Below, in pieces: positions 49,377 to 54,028 of a stretch of 54,028 nt of DNA (positions are counted from its first letter, which is position 1; each line of letters begins with the position of its first letter). This stretch comes from a bacterium (GTDB lineage: Bacteria; Spirochaetota; UBA4802; UBA5550): contig JAAENB010000191.1 of assembly GCA_024224995.1 (NCBI GenBank), forward strand, positions 1 to 54,028, written 5' to 3'. A model generated the notes under the pieces. It was not told the origin of the DNA. It saw only the letters and a program-made list of their open reading frames with translations, and did no database searches. A program made the translations under genes and the position numbers.

Positions 49377-51473
49377 TCAATCAATTGCATCTATGAGACT
49401 ATAAACATCTTCTCCATCCTCGGGGTAGGAAACGGTGAGAAAGGGGACTAAAAGCTGAATCTCCCTTTTCTTAAAGGAATGTACAATTTCATTCCTGATT
49501 GAGTTCGCAAGAGGCACGGCAAACTTTTTATCTTTACCCGGCAAAACCATCAATATTTTACTCCTGTCGTACCGAACGGAAAAATCAGTATCCGAAAGCC
49601 GTGTTCGAATTATGTTCTCGAAATTGTCGAGCAATCTTTTAACTTCAGCATGTCCAAAAAGACTTTGATAACGCTTATAATTTTTAATGGAAAAAAGAAC
49701 CAGGGTTAAGGGAATCGCCAATCTTTTCACATTAAAAAGCTCATCCTCAATTCTTCGGTAAACATTTTCAACAGTATCAATATACCTGTTCTCAACAACA
49801 TCAATATCCATGATCCCCATAAAGTAGCTTATAAGAAAACGTGACACACGCTCCATCTTAAAATCTATTATAGGAAGATCAGCATTTTGAGAAATACGAA
49901 ATAGCAGCAAAAAACCAAATAAATCATGCCCAAGAACAAATGGATACGCTCGCAACAATGACATTTTTTTGACATACCTTTCCGGGAAGACCTCTTCTAC
50001 AATAGTTGAATTCCGGTAATCATCAATTACTACGGGTAACTCACCATTGACCAAAAGATTAACAAAAGCAGTTTTATCCTGTATGATGAAATCATTTTCT
50101 CGCAACAATAATAGATCTTCTTTTTCCAGGGAAACGGGCACATAAGAATTCTTGCCTTTCTCTTTAATAAATATGGAATAGCTCTCTATTCCCATTTCTT
50201 TGAATTCATTATTAATTACCGCGGTAACCTTTTCAATAGTATTCCCACCAATAATTTTTGTCTGAAAAGAATCGATATCTTTAATAGTGCTAAGATCTTT
50301 TTTAAGTTTCTCTATCTCTTTATTTTGTTCTTCAATGGAATGAATATTTTTCAGGGTTATACCGGAGACTTCACCAACAGAGCATAAAAAAGCCTTTTCC
50401 TGGGTGCTATAATCATCAGCAGTCAATTTATCACCCAGGATTACTGCTCCTACAATATCCTCATCACTTGTTAGAGGAACAATAATCCTGCCGTCAACAG
50501 AAATATACTTATAGTAATCATCAAGCATTGATTCATTTGTTTTAAACTCTTCAATATCAACAACATCTTTTCGAGAAAAAAGTTCTCCCAGGATACCGGA
50601 TGCCGGATCAAAATATAATTCTTTATTGTCAATAGTCCCTCCCCTGGAATCCGCAATAATCCACTTATTTGGATCTTCAGGATCGGGAAGCATAATTAAT
50701 GATGACGCTGCACCAATTATACCCATTAATGAAAACAGGATCATGTCATATAATTGATCCTTGGAATGGACTTTCATAATCTCCTTTTCTATTTCATACA
50801 GGACCATATAGTCATTGGAATCAATCCCACTTTCTTTAAAGTCGTCCGTTTCTTCTACAGAATATTCATCATTGGTGCTTTCCGAAACTTGAGGCGAGAT
50901 TTCTTCTTCCGCTTCCATTGGTGGAACGGCCGGAATGTCAACTATTTCCGGAACTTCTTCCACCGGTTCTTCAACAACATCTTCTATCTCATCTTCTATC
51001 TCATCTTCTATCTCATCTTCTATCTCATCTTTTATCTCATCTTTTATCTCATCTTTTATGGGAGCATCAGTTAATTCATCTATAGAAATTTCGGGTTCTT
51101 CAGAGGAAACTGTTCCAGGCATTTCTCCGGCAGATTCATCTACAATAACATCTTCTAATTGCAATTCGTTTACTTCAACAAGCTCCTCACTGGACAGGGT
51201 AACGATCTCATCGTCTTCTAACTCAACCGGACTTATTTCAATATCTTCCGGATCATAGTCTTCAATGTCATCTATTTCAATATCATTGCTATCGATATCG
51301 ATATCAATATCTTCAGGTTCCTGAAAACTCTTACGCTCAACATTTCCCGGGTCAGGAATCCCTGGCTCTATTGAACCGGTTTCAGCAGGCCCCTTAATCT
51401 TATCAATAAGAGTCTCCTTTCCCCTGCTGTTTATTTCATTTTTATACCGTAACGCCTTTTCGAGTAGACCCAT
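49377..51473 (-). CDS. Acidic GAF protein with decayed GGDEF domain
   Basis: A 698-residue cytoplasmic protein. Residues 1-220 are very acidic and disordered, including a four-residue DEIE/DEIK tandem repeat. Residues about 225-370 form one GAF-like domain (MILFSLMGIIGAASSLIMLP, DGRIIVPLTSDEDIVGAVIL). A coiled coil and a second GAF-like domain follow (about 400-540). The last 150 residues keep a GGDEF framework (LTLVLFSIKNYKRYQSLFGH, IIRTRLSDTDFSVRYDRSKILMVLPG), but the signature GG(D/E)EF is replaced by DRSKI, so no cyclase activity is expected; it may sense nucleotides instead. It is two bases after the acidic gene at 51476 and is co-transcribed. Confidence 0.7.
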   Translation of the reverse strand: MGLLEKALRYKNEINSRGKETLIDKIKGPAETGSIEPGIPDPGNVERKSFQEPEDIDIDIDSNDIEIDDIEDYDPEDIEISPVELEDDEIVTLSSEELVEVNELQLEDVIVDESAGEMPGTVSSEEPEISIDELTDAPIKDEIKDEIKDEIEDEIEDEIEDEIEDVVEEPVEEVPEIVDIPAVPPMEAEEEISPQVSESTNDEYSVEETDDFKESGIDSNDYMVLYEIEKEIMKVHSKDQLYDMILFSLMGIIGAASSLIMLPDPEDPNKWIIADSRGGTIDNKELYFDPASGILGELFSRKDVVDIEEFKTNESMLDDYYKYISVDGRIIVPLTSDEDIVGAVILGDKLTADDYSTQEKAFLCSVGEVSGITLKNIHSIEEQNKEIEKLKKDLSTIKDIDSFQTKIIGGNTIEKVTAVINNEFKEMGIESYSIFIKEKGKNSYVPVSLEKEDLLLLRENDFIIQDKTAFVNLLVNGELPVVIDDYRNSTIVEEVFPERYVKKMSLLRAYPFVLGHDLFGFLLLFRISQNADLPIIDFKMERVSRFLISYFMGIMDIDVVENRYIDTVENVYRRIEDELFNVKRLAIPLTLVLFSIKNYKRYQSLFGHAEVKRLLDNFENIIRTRLSDTDFSVRYDRSKILMVLPGKDKKFAVPLANSIRNEIVHSFKKREIQLLVPFLTVSYPEDGEDVYSLIDAID
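50981..51059. repeat. 12-bp tandem repeat inside the GAF protein gene
   Basis: Four units of CTTCTATCTCAT are followed by two of CTTTTATCTCAT and part of another. The array keeps the reading frame and encodes DEIE/DEIK tetrapeptides, so it can change length by slippage without breaking the protein. Confidence 0.9.
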
Positions 51474-51475
51474 AA

Positions 51476-53563
51476 TTAAATTCCCATATCATCTAATACT
51501 TTTAAGTATAAATCAAAATACTCAGAGTTAGCAAAACTCTTTACTGTTTTTTCGGGTAATTTTTCAAAAAGTCCGTCTAAATATTTAAATAATTTTTTCA
51601 TGTCGTCCTGCTTCTCTCCCGGCAAATCACTAACAAACCTGTCTACATCCGTTTCATCCTCGAGAATAACAACACTATCAGTAATATCATATATTGTATC
51701 TACGATCTCAACCGTCCCGGGTTTTTCTTCTCCAACGGTTTTATTCAACAGTTCTCTTATCTCTTCTGAGTCCTCCTCAAAGATCAGAGCTCCTTCGGAA
51801 GTAATATCCTCTTCAATAGAAAGCTTTTCGGAATCAATCAGGCTATCATCGAAAGGAAGCATATAGTTACATTCAATTTCGCTTAAAGAAAATTTTCGAA
51901 AGCGTTTTGCTTCAAAACTAAGAAGATCAAACATTCGTTCAAGGTCAACATCCTTGTATTCATCAGCAAAAAGATTATCCTGGACCAGGGTAATCTCATC
52001 CGGTGTCATCCCAAATAATTCAACAGCATTGGTGATATCTTTCCGGCCTTCAATACCATGAAATTCGTCAATTTCCATGATATACCTGCTATAATCTTCT
52101 TCCACCAGTGCACTGTATATAAAATCAAGTTCATCATCTTTATATTTATATTCAATATCTTCAAAATCGAGCAATAAATCCTCAAAAACAGGAAGGCTGT
52201 CTATCATAACATTTGCTATAAGTTCACGGTCTGCTTCAGATTCTGCCTCATACAGAACCAGGGCATTCGCTTCATCAACCTCAATTATATCGGCCCCTAT
52301 CCTTTCAAGTATATCCTTTTTATACAGGGAAGTTAGTTCAACTTCCGGCTTTTCAACAACATCATCATCAATGAATACAACATGATCATCTATCATCTCT
52401 AATGCCTGTAGATTATCGGGAAGCGTTTCTTTTGGTAAAACAGGTGTATATTCTTTCTCGGTTTCAAGATCATCGGTAAACTGTACGGATTCGGAAATCT
52501 CCACATCTGTGGAAGTCTCTTCCACAGGAGCTGCTTCCATTACCGGGATCTCTTCCTCTATTATATTCGATTCCTGCTCAATCTGGTTTTCACTCTCATC
52601 CGTATGAGATTCTTCTAACAGTACATCCTCTTTTTCAACCGCTTCAGCCTGTTTCTCTTTCTTTTCCGGCAAACTCAGGAGGTCACTATCTTCATATATA
52701 AATTCTTCATTAATTTCGTCTATAGTTTCGTCTATAGCTTCTTCTTCTATAGTTTCGCTTTCCACATCCCCTGCTGCCGGAGACTCTTCAGGGGTCTCTT
52801 CAAGCTCCGGAGCACTGCTCTTTTCCATAGAGTCTGTTTCTTCAGGAGAAGAGGAAGCTTCTTTCCCGGAAACATCTTCATGCGCGGCATCAGACACATC
52901 CTCCTCTTCAGGAGCCTGGATGATCTCAACATCCGTGTCTAATTCCGCAAATTTATCCGGTTTTTCAACTTCATTGATACCGCTAACAGGCACAAGTTTC
53001 CCTGGTTTTTTTGAGATACCCTGTAACATATCTCTCACCCTGGGACGTATTTCTATCTTTTCTTTATTAATATGATCTTCCCGGACACGGCCATAATCTT
53101 TCCGGTTCCGGGTTTCTTGTTCTTTTTGAGAAGTCTTAATCCCAGGATCTGAAATCCCTTCCTGTACAAGATCAACCGGTTCTACCGGTTTTTGTTCGAC
53201 TATCTCTTGTTTTTCTCTGGTAACCAAAGCGGAAGACTCCGCAACAACATCAGCTGCTGCTGATGAATCTTCCTGAATAGCGGCAGTGACACCGGTTTCC
53301 CCAACCGGTTCACGACTGCTGCCGGCCACACGATCTTCTCCAGGACTTTCTGCTGCATTGTTTTCCTGGTTTTTTAGCGGGATAAGATCAAAATCTTCTA
53401 ATCCTTCTACAAGATCTTCTTCCGTGAGGAATAGTATATCTTCATTGGCAATTGCTTCAGCTTCGCTTAAATCAATTGAGCCAATATCTACAAGATCCAA
53501 TTCCCCGGGAAGCTTTTCTTTTACATCTTCGGGTATTGTAGTTGTTGCGCCACTATTATCCAT
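51476..53563 (-). CDS. Large acidic, low-complexity protein
   Basis: A 695-residue protein with no signal peptide or membrane helix, dominated by Glu, Asp, Ser and Val. Up to about 400 it appears disordered, with degenerate repeats (EEEAIDETIDEINEEF). The C-terminal 290 residues are more ordered but also acidic (IIEVDEANALVLYEAESEAD, FHGIEGRKDITNAVELFGM, FLADEYKDVDLERMFDLLSF). No known domain is recognised. It is the first gene of a two-gene operon with the GAF protein, which has a similar acidic N-terminus, so they are likely to form one complex or scaffold. Confidence 0.65.
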   Translation of the reverse strand: MDNSGATTTIPEDVKEKLPGELDLVDIGSIDLSEAEAIANEDILFLTEEDLVEGLEDFDLIPLKNQENNAAESPGEDRVAGSSREPVGETGVTAAIQEDSSAAADVVAESSALVTREKQEIVEQKPVEPVDLVQEGISDPGIKTSQKEQETRNRKDYGRVREDHINKEKIEIRPRVRDMLQGISKKPGKLVPVSGINEVEKPDKFAELDTDVEIIQAPEEEDVSDAAHEDVSGKEASSSPEETDSMEKSSAPELEETPEESPAAGDVESETIEEEAIDETIDEINEEFIYEDSDLLSLPEKKEKQAEAVEKEDVLLEESHTDESENQIEQESNIIEEEIPVMEAAPVEETSTDVEISESVQFTDDLETEKEYTPVLPKETLPDNLQALEMIDDHVVFIDDDVVEKPEVELTSLYKKDILERIGADIIEVDEANALVLYEAESEADRELIANVMIDSLPVFEDLLLDFEDIEYKYKDDELDFIYSALVEEDYSRYIMEIDEFHGIEGRKDITNAVELFGMTPDEITLVQDNLFADEYKDVDLERMFDLLSFEAKRFRKFSLSEIECNYMLPFDDSLIDSEKLSIEEDITSEGALIFEEDSEEIRELLNKTVGEEKPGTVEIVDTIYDITDSVVILEDETDVDRFVSDLPGEKQDDMKKLFKYLDGLFEKLPEKTVKSFANSEYFDLYLKVLDDMGI

Positions 53564-53733
53564 ATCTACTGAATTTCCGTAAAATCATCTCTATTTGTAA
53601 TATAATACTATTAATATTGAGTATCTACTTAAAAAAGCTGCCAATTAAAAGACTCTTCATCATTTTTTTAGTAGAGACATTATTAGATATTATCAGTATA
53701 TTATCGACATATTTTAATTATTAGAGCATAAAA

Positions 53734-53761
53734 AAAGGGATGCCGTTTATGACATCCCTTT
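53734..53761 (-). terminator. Rho-independent terminator of the atp operon
   Basis: On the minus strand AAAGGGATG (53761-53753) pairs with CATCCCTTT (53742-53734) around a 10-base loop, and the stem runs into seven T. It lies 51 bp past the atpC stop, which supports a minus-strand atp operon ending here. Confidence 0.8.
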
Positions 53762-53812
53762 CACTATATTTAAAATTTAACAGATAAATCTGTTCTTTTT
53801 GTTTATCAGTTT

Positions 53813-54028
53813 CTATCTGGAGGCTACTTTTAATCGTGCCTGCAGTTTATTTTTCTCAAGGGTTATCAAAAAGCCATCTTTTGAAAAAGGATCTACTGCT
53901 GTTGATCCCAGTTCATTTAACTGCTTTTGAATTTCATCACTGTCGAGATCATCCTTTTTAACCGCACTTTCTGCCAGGATTATCATCTAAATGTCCAAAA
54001 ATTCTACTATTCCGCCTTCAACAACAAG
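53813..54028 (-). pseudogene. atpC: ATP synthase epsilon subunit, 3' part, interrupted by in-frame TAG
   Basis: The window edge cuts the gene. Reading leftward from the edge, LVVEGGIVEFLDI is followed by TAG (53989-53987) and then, in the same frame, MIILAESAVKKDDLD to the stop at 53815-53813. Together they match the end of epsilon (the GGIVEV and VxILAExA segments, then the helical C-terminal domain ending LQARLKVAS), with no gap. The stop falls where the family has Lys or Asn. Epsilon couples the rotor and inhibits ATP hydrolysis. The 57-codon downstream part could be restarted from ATG 53986 (GGAC upstream). A sequencing error or a real split are both possible. Confidence 0.7.

Noticed and set aside
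50981..51059. CRISPR-like array
   Set aside because: The unit is 12 bp, directly tandem without spacers, and lies in frame in a coding gene.
53987..53989. TAG read as pyrrolysine or by recoding
   Set aside because: Other genes in the window use normal stops and no recoding element is visible; a nonsense codon or sequencing error is simpler.

Overview
The window is about 54 kb of chromosome from a Gram-negative, moderately AT-rich bacterium. The envelope genes (LolA-like carrier, TonB receptor, several lipoproteins, a beta-barrel candidate) show an outer membrane. The number of PAS, GAF, GGDEF, REC and SpoIIE-type proteins, a DUF115/MptE-like protein and an LPP20-like protein all fit a spirochaete, and the F-type ATP synthase remnant would favour a lineage with F-ATPase. 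No rRNA or tRNA gene was found, so the assignment is an inference.

Layout. 0-6 kb: J-domain fragment, transglutaminase-like protein, small ORF, FCP1-type HAD phosphatase, a MITE-like inverted-repeat element, a CrtI-like oxidoreductase overlapping a flavin/2Fe-2S reductase, a diguanylate cyclase and a lone receiver protein. 6-17 kb (mostly minus strand): ComEC, beta-barrel plus LolA, two related secreted FlgO/CsgG-like proteins, SurA-like lipoprotein and Mfd. 17-24.5 kb (plus strand): REC-HATPase, HATPase-HDOD and DUF115 proteins, then an envelope trio (LPP20-like, charged anchored protein, TPR protein). 24.5-29.9 kb: an accessory region with an AT-rich restriction-modification pair and a MscS-type channel, interleaved with GC-rich structured repeats, a nested palindrome and a fragment of a foreign mfd gene. 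29.9-34 kb: DtxR-type metalloregulator with an operator-like palindrome in its promoter, TonB receptor and type-1 periplasmic binding lipoprotein. 34-49 kb (minus strand): REC-histidine kinase, EF-G, TPR protein, HD-like protein, glycogen phosphorylase, histidine kinase, PAS-SpoIIE phosphatase, TrpGD and TrpE. 49-53.6 kb: two acidic proteins, one with GAF and a decayed GGDEF domain. 53.7 kb to the end: terminator and the 3' end of atpC, interrupted by an in-frame TAG.

Themes. Signalling proteins dominate (cyclic-di-GMP, phosphorelay, partner-switching phosphatase). The non-coding sequence is unusual: long perfect or nested hairpins between genes, and a repeat family with a conserved frame and an exchangeable central hairpin. 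The best candidates for something undescribed are this repeat family, the CrtI-like/reductase pair with its own operator, the DtxR/TonB/periplasmic-binding group, the MscS channel with a FlgO/TolB-like sensor domain, and the split atpC.
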